Origin: Lachnospiraceae bacterium
GTDB lineage: Bacteria > Bacillota > Clostridia > Lachnospirales > Lachnospiraceae
DNA: 64,000 nt
Assembly (NCBI GenBank): GCA_029008875.1
Contig: JAQXJP010000012.1
Coordinates: forward strand, 1-64,000
Direction: 5' to 3'
Both the position numbers and the translations under genes were made by a program. Under the pieces are notes generated by a model. It did no database searches and had not been told where the DNA came from. It saw nothing but the letters and a program-made list of their open reading frames with translations. Below, piece after piece: positions 1 through 8,194 of this stretch. Positions within the stretch are counted from its first letter, which is position 1; each line of letters begins with the position of its first letter.

Positions 1-1
1 C

Positions 2-295
2 TGCTCCTATCTGGATAAAGCAGGTCTTCTCCCCTATTTTGATAAGGTGATATCCGCGGCTATGGTGCCAAAAGGAAAGCCTGCCCCGGACGTATACCTG
101 TACGCCTGTGAGCAGTTGGGGGAACACCCCCGGGATTGCTACGCGGTGGAGGATGCGCCCAATGGGGTGAAGAGCGCCTACGCCGCAGGCTGCAAGGTAA
201 TCATGGTGCCGGATCAGACACCGCCGGATGCAGAGCTCGAGGGCATGCTCTTCGCCTGCGTCGACAACCTGTCTGCCATAGGACCGCTTCTTTGA
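2..295 (+). CDS. HAD-family hydrolase, C-terminal part (gene runs off left edge)
   Basis: The frame is open from base 2, so the start lies outside the window; about 97 C-terminal residues are seen. Two conserved HAD motifs are visible: the motif III lysine in 'KGKPAPDVY' and the motif IV acidic pair in 'AVEDAPNGVKSA', followed by the usual 'AAGCKVIMVPDQTPP' strand. This spacing is typical of the beta-phosphoglucomutase / phosphatase (subfamily I) branch, cytosolic enzymes that act on small phosphorylated metabolites. The nucleophile Asp of motif I is outside the window, so activity and substrate cannot be judged. Family call is secure; beta-phosphoglucomutase versus a generic sugar-phosphate phosphatase is open. 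Confidence 0.85.
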   Translation, partial: CSYLDKAGLLPYFDKVISAAMVPKGKPAPDVYLYACEQLGEHPRDCYAVEDAPNGVKSAYAAGCKVIMVPDQTPPDAELEGMLFACVDNLSAIGPLL

Positions 296-338
296 AAAAG
301 AATAATAACAATAAAAATATATTTTATGGGAGAAATGT

Positions 339-794
339 ATGAGGCATAGAAGCATGGCATTTGTTGTCAGAGGCAATAAAATACTTATGGAAAAGATATA
401 CTATGATAATCGATATTTTTATACTATTCCAGGAGGCGGAATCGAAGAAAACGAAACTCCGGAAGAAGCTGCTATTAGGGAATTAAAAGAAGAATGCGGT
501 CTTGATGGCACAATAGTTAAAAAAGTAGCAGTGTCTTATGGAAGAGGCGATGGATCTGAGGAACATGTTTATGAAGTTGATGTTCCATATGATCAAGAGC
601 CGATTACGGGATATGATCCCGAGGAACCTCTAGATAATCAGCCTATAAAAAAGGTTTGTTGGATGAGACTGGATGAGTTGAGTGAAAAGGACAGGGCTTT
701 TTTATGGTCATATGGACTTATGGCTGTAGAAGGTTACTACGAGGAAATAGTTAGCTGGGGAGATGAAATAAGCTACCCAACAAAGAACAGATAA
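339..794 (+). CDS. NUDIX hydrolase
   Basis: A 151-residue single-domain NUDIX protein. The NUDIX box is complete, running from the glycine in 'GGGIEENE' to 'REL..EECGL' at about residues 31-53, so the metal-binding glutamates are all present. NUDIX enzymes cleave nucleoside diphosphates linked to another group; the substrate cannot be read from sequence. The gene starts 43 bases after the HAD stop. Its base composition is visibly more AT-rich than the flanking genes (many AAA, GAA, ATA and TTT codons), which suggests recent acquisition. Upstream 'gggagaaatgt' gives only a modest ribosome-binding site. Confidence 0.85.
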   Translation: MRHRSMAFVVRGNKILMEKIYYDNRYFYTIPGGGIEENETPEEAAIRELKEECGLDGTIVKKVAVSYGRGDGSEEHVYEVDVPYDQEPITGYDPEEPLDNQPIKKVCWMRLDELSEKDRAFLWSYGLMAVEGYYEEIVSWGDEISYPTKNR

Positions 795-990
795 AACCCT
801 GTTGGCCGAGCTCTTTAGGGCGAGGGATGCTTCTTGTTCTCCGGACAAGTTGCGATAGAATTATATAGGTTGGATAGTGTCTAAAGTGAGAAAGTAAAAA
901 ACCGGAAGTTGTCGAGTTGTTTGGAACAAGAGGAGCTACTTGCCCGAGGGTAAGTAGCTAGCCGGGAGGTTGGGGCTTGATTATTTTGAG

Positions 991-1197
991 AATCTGTCCG
1001 TCTAAAATGAGGGCAAGTGCCAGAAAAGACTGACGGGAAAGCAGAATTTGGGCTGATTCAGAAGAATCTGTCAGTCTAAAATAAGGGCAAGTGCCAAAAG
1101 AGACTGACGGGAAAGCGGAATTTGGGCTGATTCAGAAGAATCTGTCAGTCTAAAATAAGGGCAAGTGCCAAAAAAGACTGACGGAAAAGCGGAAACT
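991..1197. repeat. 74-bp direct repeat, about 2.8 copies, each a hairpin
   Basis: Units begin at 991, 1065 and 1139 (period 74); the last is cut short near 1197. Each has an outer inverted repeat, 'CTGTCAGTCT' against 'AGACTGACGG', enclosing a smaller one, 'GGCAAGTGCC'. The same element recurs as two copies at 14742-14862, again with a 74-base period. It is non-coding as far as can be seen. The stretch 795-990 before it holds no gene I can support. Confidence 0.85.
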
Positions 1198-1240
1198 CAG
1201 GTGGAACTCTACATATTAAGGAACGACGGGAGCGCCTATC

Positions 1241-1596
1241 TCTACATATACATTCTGTATTTTTGCAAATATATAGCCGGGAGCATGCCTCTACGGATAC
1301 ATTCTGCATTTCTCGAAAAATAACCGTAGTCGGGAACTCATCCCTACGGATATATTCTGCATTTCTCGAAAAATAACCGTAGTCGGGAGCTCATCCCTAC
1401 GTATACATTCTGCATTTCTCGAAAAATAACCGTAGTCGGGAGCTCATCCCTACGGATATATTCTGCATTTTGGAAAAAATAGCCGTAACCTACACCCCGT
1501 CTCTACGTATACATTCTGCATTTCTCGAAATATAACCGTAACCTACGCCCCTTCCCTACGGTTACATTTTGCATTTCTCGAAATATAACCGTAATC
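1241..1596. repeat. 53-bp tandem repeat array, about 7 copies
   Basis: The core 'ATTCTGCATTTCTCGAAA' (with small variants) starts at 1252, 1301, 1354, 1407, 1460, 1513 and 1566. The period is 53 bases except the first step, which is 49. Every unit is bounded by 'CTACGG' and 'CCGTAG'-like arms, so each can fold. In the last copy the arms TACGGTTA (1557-1564) and TAACCGTA (1586-1593) are perfect. Units are near-identical with no unique spacers, so this is not CRISPR. No repeat-associated gene is visible nearby. Confidence 0.85.
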
Positions 1597-1654
1597 AGCC
1601 TGCTTAATACGATTAGCCAAACATCTCCACAACTTCCGATTTGTCCAATTCGTT

Positions 1655-1870
1655 TTATGCTTTTCTAATCGGATGCCTAATGACTGTTTTCCACTTTTCT
1701 GGAGCAACCTTTCTTGCATCAGACATATAAATCTCATCAAAAGGACCCAAATGCATAATTTGAACATACAGACCTTCATCAATCGTCATAAACTCCGCAG
1801 ATGAGCAATCCAATTTTTTATACCATTTCCAGTATAGAGCTCCAAAGAAACCTATACAATCGAAAAACAA
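1655..1870 (-). pseudogene. Remnant of a GyrI-like (effector-binding domain) protein
   Basis: The minus-strand reading gives 'AEFMTIDEGLYVQIMHLGPF' and then, after only one residue, 'EIYMSDARKVAPEKWKTVIR' and 'HPIRKA' before the stop. These match the start and the very end of GyrI-like small-molecule-binding proteins, but the roughly 30 residues that normally separate them (the 'DDEPAT...' region) are absent. The N-terminal half of a normal protein of about 200 residues is also missing. I read this as a gene broken by an internal deletion and 5' loss. A short functional protein is possible but unlikely. It lies just upstream of, and divergent from, an XRE regulator whose C-terminal domain is of the same broad kind. 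Confidence 0.6.
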
Positions 1871-2038
1871 ATCTCCAACACTTCTTATACCCGCTTCTCA
1901 TATGTAAACTTCCGCGTGACATACTTTTTTCAAAAAGTGTTTCCAAGGTGGTGTATTTTCCCCTCCACCTATGCAATAATGAATCCACAACGGAGGAGCG
2001 CTAATTCGTCATCATTTGATTGTAAAAAGGAGAATGGA

Positions 2039-2776
2039 ATGAGTTTAGGAAAAAATATTCAATACCTGCGAAAGCAGAAGAAAATCACCCAAGAGCAGTT
2101 GGCGGAAATGATGTCCGTGTCCCGTCAGACCATATCCAGATGGGAAGCAGATGAGATTGTCCCGGAGCTGAACAAGCTTGTGGCATTGAGTGATATGTTT
2201 TCCTGCAAATTGGATGCCCTGATCAAGGAAGATATGGCCGCCTGTGATGAGATTTATTCTGATATTATCATAAGGCATGTGGATGGTTTTCGCATGGCCC
2301 GATACGTCATGGTTACCCCCAACCCGGAAGATGATGTAAATGCATACATGGATCAATGGGCAACCCGGTCCGGTCTTCTCGAGGTTCAGCAAAACGTTAT
2401 GAAAATCGGATGGGATTTTCCCTTTGTATCCCAGGAGCTGCAAAACCGTTTCGGTCTCCGGGGATATGTGTCGGCATACATTTTGCCTCGGGGATTTGAA
2501 ACCGATTGCCCCGGTGTGGAATACGCTAATCAGGAGGCGGCTGATTATGCAGTGATCACAGTATACAATCCCTTTGTAGCGGCCTTCGAGCGAATCCCCA
2601 ACGCCTACAAGCGGATTCTTGAGTATCTGCAGGCAAACGGGTTCCGGGAAAAAACGAGGGAAAATGTATTGTCCTGCTTTGAGCATGTGTATGAAAAAAA
2701 CGGAATTACCTGCATGGATGTGTACATTCACGTGGACAGCGTGTCAAAAGCAGATAGTTTCACCACCTTTTCATAA
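2039..2776 (+). CDS. XRE-family regulator with C-terminal GyrI-like effector domain
   Basis: A 245-residue protein. Residues 1-65 form an XRE helix-turn-helix ('LGKNIQYLRKQKKITQEQLA', 'SVSRQTISRWEADE'). Residues of about 80-235 resemble the GyrI/AraC-type effector-binding domain, with '..IPNAYKRILEYLQANGF...' and the late 'CMDVYIHVDSVSKA' strand. It probably binds DNA as a dimer and senses a small ligand. An upstream ATG at 1916 is in frame, but 'AAAAAGGAG' just before 2039 and the start of the HTH domain favour 2039. An inverted repeat, ACTTTTT-TC-AAAAAGT (1923-1938), lies upstream and could be its operator. The target is unknown. Confidence 0.85.
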   Translation: MSLGKNIQYLRKQKKITQEQLAEMMSVSRQTISRWEADEIVPELNKLVALSDMFSCKLDALIKEDMAACDEIYSDIIIRHVDGFRMARYVMVTPNPEDDVNAYMDQWATRSGLLEVQQNVMKIGWDFPFVSQELQNRFGLRGYVSAYILPRGFETDCPGVEYANQEAADYAVITVYNPFVAAFERIPNAYKRILEYLQANGFREKTRENVLSCFEHVYEKNGITCMDVYIHVDSVSKADSFTTFS

Positions 2777-2815
2777 AAAAGTAATTTTTCATGCATAAAA
2801 TCTGACTGATTCTAC

Positions 2816-2881
2816 GAAAAAGGCGGCCGATTGCTCCTCCCCGTTCTACGCAACCGGGGTAAAGCAGCAGGCCGCCTTTTA
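2816..2881. terminator. Bidirectional rho-independent terminator
   Basis: A long stem, AAAAAGGCGGCC paired with GGCCGCCTTTTT, contains an inner CCCCG/CGGGG hairpin. It sits between the convergent XRE gene and the zinc-ribbon gene and has A/T tracts on both sides. Confidence 0.9.
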
Positions 2882-2891
2882 CTATGTTTCA

Positions 2892-3125
2892 TTATCTATT
2901 CAAGTTGTCAAACTGGCTCTTGGACAGTTCACACTCCATGCCGCAAACCGGGCATACCACAACACGCCTCTTGGTGCGCATAAAAATCGGAATATAGAAG
3001 ATATGAGCCTTGAATTTTTCCTGTGCCAAGGTCTTTTCCGTGGTAAAGCCGCAATTGGAGCACACATTTGTGCCAATCGTTTTTCCAACCTTGAGATATT
3101 TCTGGTATCCGTACACGATTATCAC
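2892..3125 (-). CDS. Small zinc-ribbon protein
   Basis: 77 residues with two CxxC knuckles, 'CSNCGF' near residue 22 and 'CPVCGM' near residue 58, separated by a hydrophobic 'AHIFYIPIFM' strand. This is the layout of the small zinc-ribbon family that begins with a 'VYGYQKYLKVG'-like strand. Translation most likely starts at a GTG that overlaps the stop of the preceding membrane-protein gene (GTGA), with GGAGG ten bases upstream, so the two are co-translated. No enzymatic function can be assigned; a role in protein or nucleic-acid binding is only inference. Confidence 0.75.
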   Translation of the reverse strand: MIIVYGYQKYLKVGKTIGTNVCSNCGFTTEKTLAQEKFKAHIFYIPIFMRTKRRVVVCPVCGMECELSKSQFDNLNR

Positions 3126-3649
3126 AATGTCTGCCCTCCTACCGGTGTATTAATCAGGCGAAGCGCCTCTGTAAATTCACTCTGATTTCCTTCTCTGCTT
3201 GCGCATCCCACAGAAAACAGAGTTCCGTTTATAAGGTATAACGCGATGAACTGATTATCCATATCATACTTGTTGTCCACCATGTTGGAACGGAACGCGC
3301 GCTGTACATCCGCTCTGGGAACCACTGCAAAATTCTTGCCGTTATCCACGATATTGGCAGGTGTTATAACCAGATTTAATTTCTCAAACACTCTCGCCGC
3401 TCCCACGGACAGGGCGTAATCCACCTCGGACAGTCTGCCGGACTGGCGCATGATGTTAATCTCCTCCATCCGTTTCTTATACGCCTTATTGTCAGTGGCA
3501 ACCACTGCCACGGTAATAATCAAAAACATTGCTCCGAGAATGGCAAAAATAATGAAGGCATCCCCGCCGGCTAAAAGTCCTATCAAGAAAAATACCAAGC
3601 AAAATACCAGCCAGACAATCCATGATTTTTTCTTCTTTGCTTCTAACAT
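3122..3649 (-). CDS. Membrane protein of unknown function
   Basis: 175 residues. A basic N-terminus (MLEAKKKK) precedes two adjacent hydrophobic helices at about residues 10-28 and 30-52, then a cytosolic domain of about 120 residues with no motif I recognise. It forms a two-gene operon with the overlapping zinc-ribbon protein. The start is preceded by 'AGGAGGACT'. It is divergent from the amylase gene. Confidence 0.7.
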   Translation of the reverse strand: MLEAKKKKSWIVWLVFCLVFFLIGLLAGGDAFIIFAILGAMFLIITVAVVATDNKAYKKRMEEINIMRQSGRLSEVDYALSVGAARVFEKLNLVITPANIVDNGKNFAVVPRADVQRAFRSNMVDNKYDMDNQFIALYLINGTLFSVGCASREGNQSEFTEALRLINTPVGGQTL

Positions 3650-3789
3650 AGTCCTCCTCTTTTACAAAAATTCCCTTTTATAATTATCCCGCTCCATCTT
3701 ATGACATTTTTTGATTTCTTCAATAGGAAAAGAGGACTATTGGAAAATTATGTGTTATAATGGAACAAGCAAATTTAGGAGGCATAATT

Positions 3790-5100
3790 ATGTGGGCTTA
3801 TGAAAGTGTTTTTTACCAAATTTATCCTTTAGGGTTCACCGGAGCGCCTTTCGAGAACGATGGCAAATTGGAGCATCGCATCACCAAGGTGACAGACTGG
3901 ATTCCTCATATCCGGAAGGTAGGCGCCAACGCCATCTATTTCTCTCCGGTGTTTGAATCGGACACCCACGGATACAATACCAGAGACTATACCAAAATCG
4001 ATACACGCCTGGGCACCAACGAAGATTTTGCCATGGTGTGCCAAAAGCTGCATGAGCAGGATATCAAGGTCGTGCTGGACGGGGTCTTCAACCATGTGGG
4101 AAGAGGCTTTTGGGCATTTCAGGATGTGTTGAAAAATCGGGAGGCATCCCCCTATGTAAGCTGGTTTGGCCGAATCGCTTTTGACGGCAATTCCAACTAC
4201 AACGATGGCTTGTGGTATGAGGGCTGGGAAGGTAATTACGATCTGGTAAAATTGAATCTTCGCAACGAGGATGTGATTCAGCATATTTTTTCCGCCATAC
4301 GCGGCTGGGTCGAGGAATTCGATATCGATGGTCTGCGCCTGGACGTGGCATATTGTCTGGACCATGACTTTTTGCGCAGGCTTCGTGAGTTCTGCGACAG
4401 CTTGAAACCGGACTTTTTCCTGGTGGGGGAAACCCTCCATGGCGACTATAATCAGATTATGAATGATTCCATGCTCCACTCTGTGACAAACTACGAGTGT
4501 TACAAGGGACTTTATTCCAGCTTCAACTCCATGAACATGTTTGAGATTAACCATTCCCTGCTGCGCCAGTTTGGACCGGAGCAGTGGACCTTGTATAAGG
4601 GCAAGCACCTGCTGTCCTTCGTGGACAATCACGATGTCACCCGAGTTGCCAGCATTTTGAGCAACCCAAATCATCTTCCTCTGATCTACGCATTGGCTTT
4701 CGGCATGCCCGGAATTCCATGTGTGTACTACGGAAGTGAGTGGGGTGCCACTGCCCGCAAGGAGGAGGGGGATCCGGCCCTTCGGGCATGCTTTGAGGAA
4801 CCGATTTCCAATGAGCTGACCGAGTGGATTGGAAAACTGTCCGCTGCGAAACGCGCTTCCAAGGCGTTGCAATACGGTGATTTCCGCTCCGTGGTACTCA
4901 CCAATCACCAATGCATTTTCTCCCGCGAGTGGGAGGGCGAACGTGTCTACGTGGCAATCAATGCAAACGAGGCACCTTTCTTCGCCGGATTCGATGCAGG
5001 CTGCGACAAGGCGGTAGATCTCATCACCGGCGAGAAGATGAATTTCAACGGCGGCTATGAATTGCCGGGATACAGCGCATATTTCTGGAAGCTGGGATAA
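3790..5100 (+). CDS. GH13 alpha-amylase family glycosyl hydrolase
   Basis: 436 residues, no signal peptide, so cytosolic. All four GH13 regions are present: 'DGVFNHVG' (97-104), 'GLRLDVAY' with the nucleophile Asp185, 'LVGE' with the acid/base Glu214, and 'FVDNHD' ending near 282. It lacks the long N-domain of neopullulanases. It probably hydrolyses imported malto-oligosaccharides, but linkage specificity is not readable. An in-frame ATG exists at 3760, but AGGAGG at about 3778-3783 fixes 3790, and a TATAAT at 3756-3761 lies upstream as a likely -10. The gene is monocistronic and ends at a strong terminator. Confidence 0.92.
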   Translation: MWAYESVFYQIYPLGFTGAPFENDGKLEHRITKVTDWIPHIRKVGANAIYFSPVFESDTHGYNTRDYTKIDTRLGTNEDFAMVCQKLHEQDIKVVLDGVFNHVGRGFWAFQDVLKNREASPYVSWFGRIAFDGNSNYNDGLWYEGWEGNYDLVKLNLRNEDVIQHIFSAIRGWVEEFDIDGLRLDVAYCLDHDFLRRLREFCDSLKPDFFLVGETLHGDYNQIMNDSMLHSVTNYECYKGLYSSFNSMNMFEINHSLLRQFGPEQWTLYKGKHLLSFVDNHDVTRVASILSNPNHLPLIYALAFGMPGIPCVYYGSEWGATARKEEGDPALRACFEEPISNELTEWIGKLSAAKRASKALQYGDFRSVVLTNHQCIFSREWEGERVYVAINANEAPFFAGFDAGCDKAVDLITGEKMNFNGGYELPGYSAYFWKLG

Positions 5101-5144
5101 TTGGCAAGCTTCGAACTCCGGTAATCATATTAACACGGGTTGCA

Positions 5145-5190
5145 CAAAAAAGCAGGGGGTTACGAAAAAAGTAACCCTCCTGCTTTTTTA
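5145..5190. terminator. Bidirectional rho-independent terminator
   Basis: AAAAAAGCAGGGGGTTAC and GTAACCCTCCTGCTTTTTT form a long stem around an A-rich loop. It separates the convergent amylase gene and the membrane-protein gene that ends at 5204. Confidence 0.93.
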
Positions 5191-5203
5191 CTATATCACG
5201 CCA

Positions 5204-6037
5204 CTATCCATTTCCGATCCCTGCATCCCCTCTTTTTCCCACTTTACGCATCTTGCGGAGTTCAAAGTTTGCCTGAATAATCATGGAACAGGCAATCACG
5301 AAGATAAAGAAGCCCACCACCGATCCTGTGATAGAATTCACCAGTCTGCTAAGCAAAAAATCCTTGGGAACACCATACTTTGCCACCCATGCACTCTCCA
5401 GAGAAAATCCGGATACCAGTGCAGTCACCAAGCTGACACGCTTTGCCGCAGTCAGGATTGGATTGTGTATCTTGAAAAAACGTATGGAGTTCATAATTGC
5501 CACAAACAAGTTGTACACGGCATAGATCACAAGTGCTACCATCAGGAAGTTGGAATATTCCCGGTTGGGATTCTGATAGATCATGGGAATTCCCATTCCG
5601 AGAAGCAGCCAGTTCAGGACAAACACCAGTATTCCGCAAAACCGATAGCTTTTGATATCGTAGATGCGATGCTCCGTCGCATTCTCCTTGTAGGTACTTC
5701 TCCACTCCCGAAACAGGAGCATAAAACGGATTCCGCTTAAGAGCAAGTAGTAAATTCCAATGGAAATCAGCCATCCGGAGGCATATATCACGCCAAACAC
5801 CATCTTCAAAATGGACATGAACAGATTGATTCCGAACCCTGTGGTCAGGGAGACGTAATCCCCCACCTCCCGAACGGACAGGTGATCCGCAGCATGGGGA
5901 TTCTTAAACACATGCTTGCAAAACCACCTTTTCCCTTGATTCACATATTCAGTTACCCGCTCTTTATATCTCTTCAAATCAGCCATGACGCCATGATACC
6001 ACAATCCCTTTGTTTTGTCATGCGTTACAACTCGCAA
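5204..6037 (-). CDS. Polytopic membrane protein of unknown function
   Basis: Up to 277 residues. A soluble basic N-terminal stretch of about 60 residues is followed by hydrophobic helices near 65-95, 130-150, 165-185 and 240-262. 'DYVSLTTGFGINLFMSILKM' begins the first membrane segment. I do not recognise the family. The start is uncertain: ATG at 6037, ten bases after the galactanase stop, or ATG at 5986 ('MADLKRY'); neither has a good ribosome-binding site. The position suggests co-transcription with the galactanase, but that does not define a role. Confidence 0.65.
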   Translation of the reverse strand: MRVVTHDKTKGLWYHGVMADLKRYKERVTEYVNQGKRWFCKHVFKNPHAADHLSVREVGDYVSLTTGFGINLFMSILKMVFGVIYASGWLISIGIYYLLLSGIRFMLLFREWRSTYKENATEHRIYDIKSYRFCGILVFVLNWLLLGMGIPMIYQNPNREYSNFLMVALVIYAVYNLFVAIMNSIRFFKIHNPILTAAKRVSLVTALVSGFSLESAWVAKYGVPKDFLLSRLVNSITGSVVGFFIFVIACSMIIQANFELRKMRKVGKRGDAGIGNG

Positions 6038-6046
6038 AACGCCAAG

Positions 6047-8014
6047 CTACTGCTGTGCGTAGAATTCCAGGTCATCCAGAGTGCCCCAGCCCTTGGCTGC
6101 GCACTTGAAGGAAACACCCACTACGACATCCAGCCCGTCAGCTACCGGAATGTCATTGATCACAGGAGTCTTCCACTTCTGCCATCCGTCCAGCACAACC
6201 GGATCCGAGGTATATACCTCATCGCCCACTTTCACATAGAGATAGATCTCGGCGTCGTTTCCCACATCTCCGCCCTGCAAATTTGCCACAGCGTTGTAGG
6301 TACCTGCCTGCAATCCGGAAATGGTCTGCTCCACCGCGAAATCCATATCCACTTCACTGTAAAAATGGAAGGCCTTATCCCCGCTGTATGCGTCTGCCGC
6401 CTTTTCCTGAATATCCGTGGGGTCCGCCTTCTCGGAGTTCACTACCCACATGGAGGTATCCGCATCCTCAAAGCCCGGATTCTTGACGTAGTTTACATTG
6501 CATACCTTTATGGATGCCACGATTTCTGTGCCGTTTTCGCACACGCCGGCAACGGTGTAGGTTCCGGCCACATTGGTGTCAATGGCAGCCATCTGATCCG
6601 CATCCCAGGTAACCGGAAGTAAATCCTTGCAGGAGGTATCGTTGTAGATTGCCTCCACGCTCTCCGGCAATACGAGGGGATCCCCGATGCCGATTTCCAC
6701 GTTGATGGACTTAACGCTGACCACTTCCAGGTCGCCGCCCACCGCGCCGTAGTTTACATATTTAAAGACATCCAGTGACGGGAGCACGTTTCCGTCAAAA
6801 TCGAAGAATGCCTGATTATCCCAGGAGCTTCCGCCGTAATACTGCCCCGCATCCTTGGGGTCATAGCCCGCCGCATAGCTGCTGGCCCATCCGGATCCTT
6901 TTTCCTCCCAGATTGCGGAGTTGGTGGTAAAATCACTTCCCACAGGGATCCATGCGCCTTCCCAGTAGAATACGCCCAGCGCACCAGCAGCGGAGGCATG
7001 CGCCATAACGTCACGGACACAATTTGCCTGCCCCTGAACAGATACCGGATACTCTTCCCACGCATCCGCCTCCGAGAGACTGTTGCCGGAAGCATCGCCG
7101 TCCCCTCCGGTGTACATGTATGAGGTCTCCATGACACAGGTGTCCACCCCGTAGGTATCGTGGATATCCGTGAGTACCTTGGTCATATTGTCCATAGTTC
7201 CATGCCAATAGCAGTAATAGGAAACGCCAAAAATGTCATAATCCAGTTCTGCTTCAGCGAGATTCTGTGCTATCTCCATAGTATGGGAGGGATCATCGAT
7301 AGAGGTATAGTGAACCGCAATCTTGATGTCCTGATTCTTGTCCTCGGAGACCTCTCGAACCGCCCGGCTTCCGGCCTTCAACAGTTCAATCACCTTGGAC
7401 ATGGACTTTTCTCCCGCCATACCATTGTTGATCTCATTTCCGATCTGAACCATTCCCACATCGGCGCCGGCCTTGATAATGGTATCCAGACTCTCCTTGG
7501 TATATTCATACAGTGCGTCTGATTTTTCCTCCAAGCCCATGCCTTCCCATGCTTTCGGAGAAAACTGCTTTGCCGGATCCGCCCAGAAATCCGAATAGTG
7601 AAAATCCACACAAGTCTTCATTCCGTACTCTGCAGCCCGCTTTCCCAGCTCTGCTGCCGTTTCCGCATTGCAGTTTCCGCCGCCGTATCCGTTCCCGTCC
7701 TCATCGAAGGGGTCGTTCCATACACGGACGCGGATATAATTCACTCCTGCATCCGCCAACAGCTTCATCAGGTCCGTCTCTTCCCCGTTCTCATCATAAT
7801 ACTTTACGCCGCTGGCCTCCTCCACCAGCAGACTGGAGATATCCATTCCCTTGATAAAATCCTGGGATAAACCATCGATCTTCTCCACATAAATTTCGGC
7901 CTGTTCTTGTCCTGTCGGAAGAACCGGCGCGTAGGCCTCCTGCTTCCCACATCCCGCCAAGGATGTCAGGCTCAACACTGTTGCCAAAAAAACACTAACA
8001 ATTCTCTTTTTCAT
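6047..8014 (-). CDS. GH53 endo-beta-1,4-galactanase lipoprotein with Ig-like and CBM61-like domains
   Basis: 655 residues. The signal peptide ends in a lipobox 'SLAGC' (Cys22), so the enzyme is anchored outside the membrane. Residues of about 45-425 are a GH53 barrel, with acid/base Glu194 in 'VQIGNEINNG' and nucleophile Glu296 in 'CVMETSYMY'. Residues of about 435-510 look like a bacterial Ig-like domain. Residues of about 512-655 resemble the beta-1,4-galactan-binding CBM61 ('NPGFEDADTSMWVV' start). The reaction is cleavage of arabinogalactan I / pectic galactan side chains. The RBS is GGGAGG. A promoter with a palindrome in its spacer lies upstream (8064-8092), suggesting substrate-controlled expression. 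Confidence 0.93.
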   Translation of the reverse strand: MKKRIVSVFLATVLSLTSLAGCGKQEAYAPVLPTGQEQAEIYVEKIDGLSQDFIKGMDISSLLVEEASGVKYYDENGEETDLMKLLADAGVNYIRVRVWNDPFDEDGNGYGGGNCNAETAAELGKRAAEYGMKTCVDFHYSDFWADPAKQFSPKAWEGMGLEEKSDALYEYTKESLDTIIKAGADVGMVQIGNEINNGMAGEKSMSKVIELLKAGSRAVREVSEDKNQDIKIAVHYTSIDDPSHTMEIAQNLAEAELDYDIFGVSYYCYWHGTMDNMTKVLTDIHDTYGVDTCVMETSYMYTGGDGDASGNSLSEADAWEEYPVSVQGQANCVRDVMAHASAAGALGVFYWEGAWIPVGSDFTTNSAIWEEKGSGWASSYAAGYDPKDAGQYYGGSSWDNQAFFDFDGNVLPSLDVFKYVNYGAVGGDLEVVSVKSINVEIGIGDPLVLPESVEAIYNDTSCKDLLPVTWDADQMAAIDTNVAGTYTVAGVCENGTEIVASIKVCNVNYVKNPGFEDADTSMWVVNSEKADPTDIQEKAADAYSGDKAFHFYSEVDMDFAVEQTISGLQAGTYNAVANLQGGDVGNDAEIYLYVKVGDEVYTSDPVVLDGWQKWKTPVINDIPVADGLDVVVGVSFKCAAKGWGTLDDLEFYAQQ

Positions 8015-8063
8015 GCAAACCTCCCAATCCTATCCTTTGTAGTATATTTCGTTTCCATCTTCT

Positions 8064-8092
8064 ATTTTACATGCGCAACCGGTTGTTTGCAA
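8064..8092 (-). promoter_or_regulatory. Galactanase promoter with LacI-like palindrome in the spacer
   Basis: On the minus strand, -35 TTGCAA (8092-8087) and -10 TAAAAT (8069-8064) are exactly 17 bases apart. The spacer contains the perfect palindrome CAACCGGTTG (8076-8085). A dyad centred between -35 and -10 is a classic repressor position, and a central CCGG fits LacI-family sites. No LacI gene lies in the window. Confidence 0.65.
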
Positions 8093-8145
8093 GTAGAATT
8101 CCTGTTTTTCGTAATTTTTCTCCCTTTTTACCCAATTTTTTGCGA

Positions 8146-8174
8146 TTGTGAGTTGCGCAACAAAATGCTATAAT
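8146..8174 (+). promoter_or_regulatory. Promoter of the NUDIX-DUF2971 pair, with palindrome
   Basis: -35 TTGTGA (8146-8151), a 17-base spacer and -10 TATAAT (8169-8174). The palindrome GTTGCGCAAC (8152-8161) starts right after the -35. It shares GCGCAAC with the galactanase-side dyad 70 bases away on the opposite promoter. Confidence 0.6.
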
Positions 8175-8194
8175 TGGGGCAAAGGAGAATGATT

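Noticed and set aside
1241-1596. CRISPR array
   Set aside because: Units are tandem with near-identical interiors and no variable spacers; no cas gene lies nearby.
3829-4911. Minus-strand 360-codon ORF opposite the amylase
   Set aside because: Shadow of the GH13 gene; no start signal and no recognisable motif.
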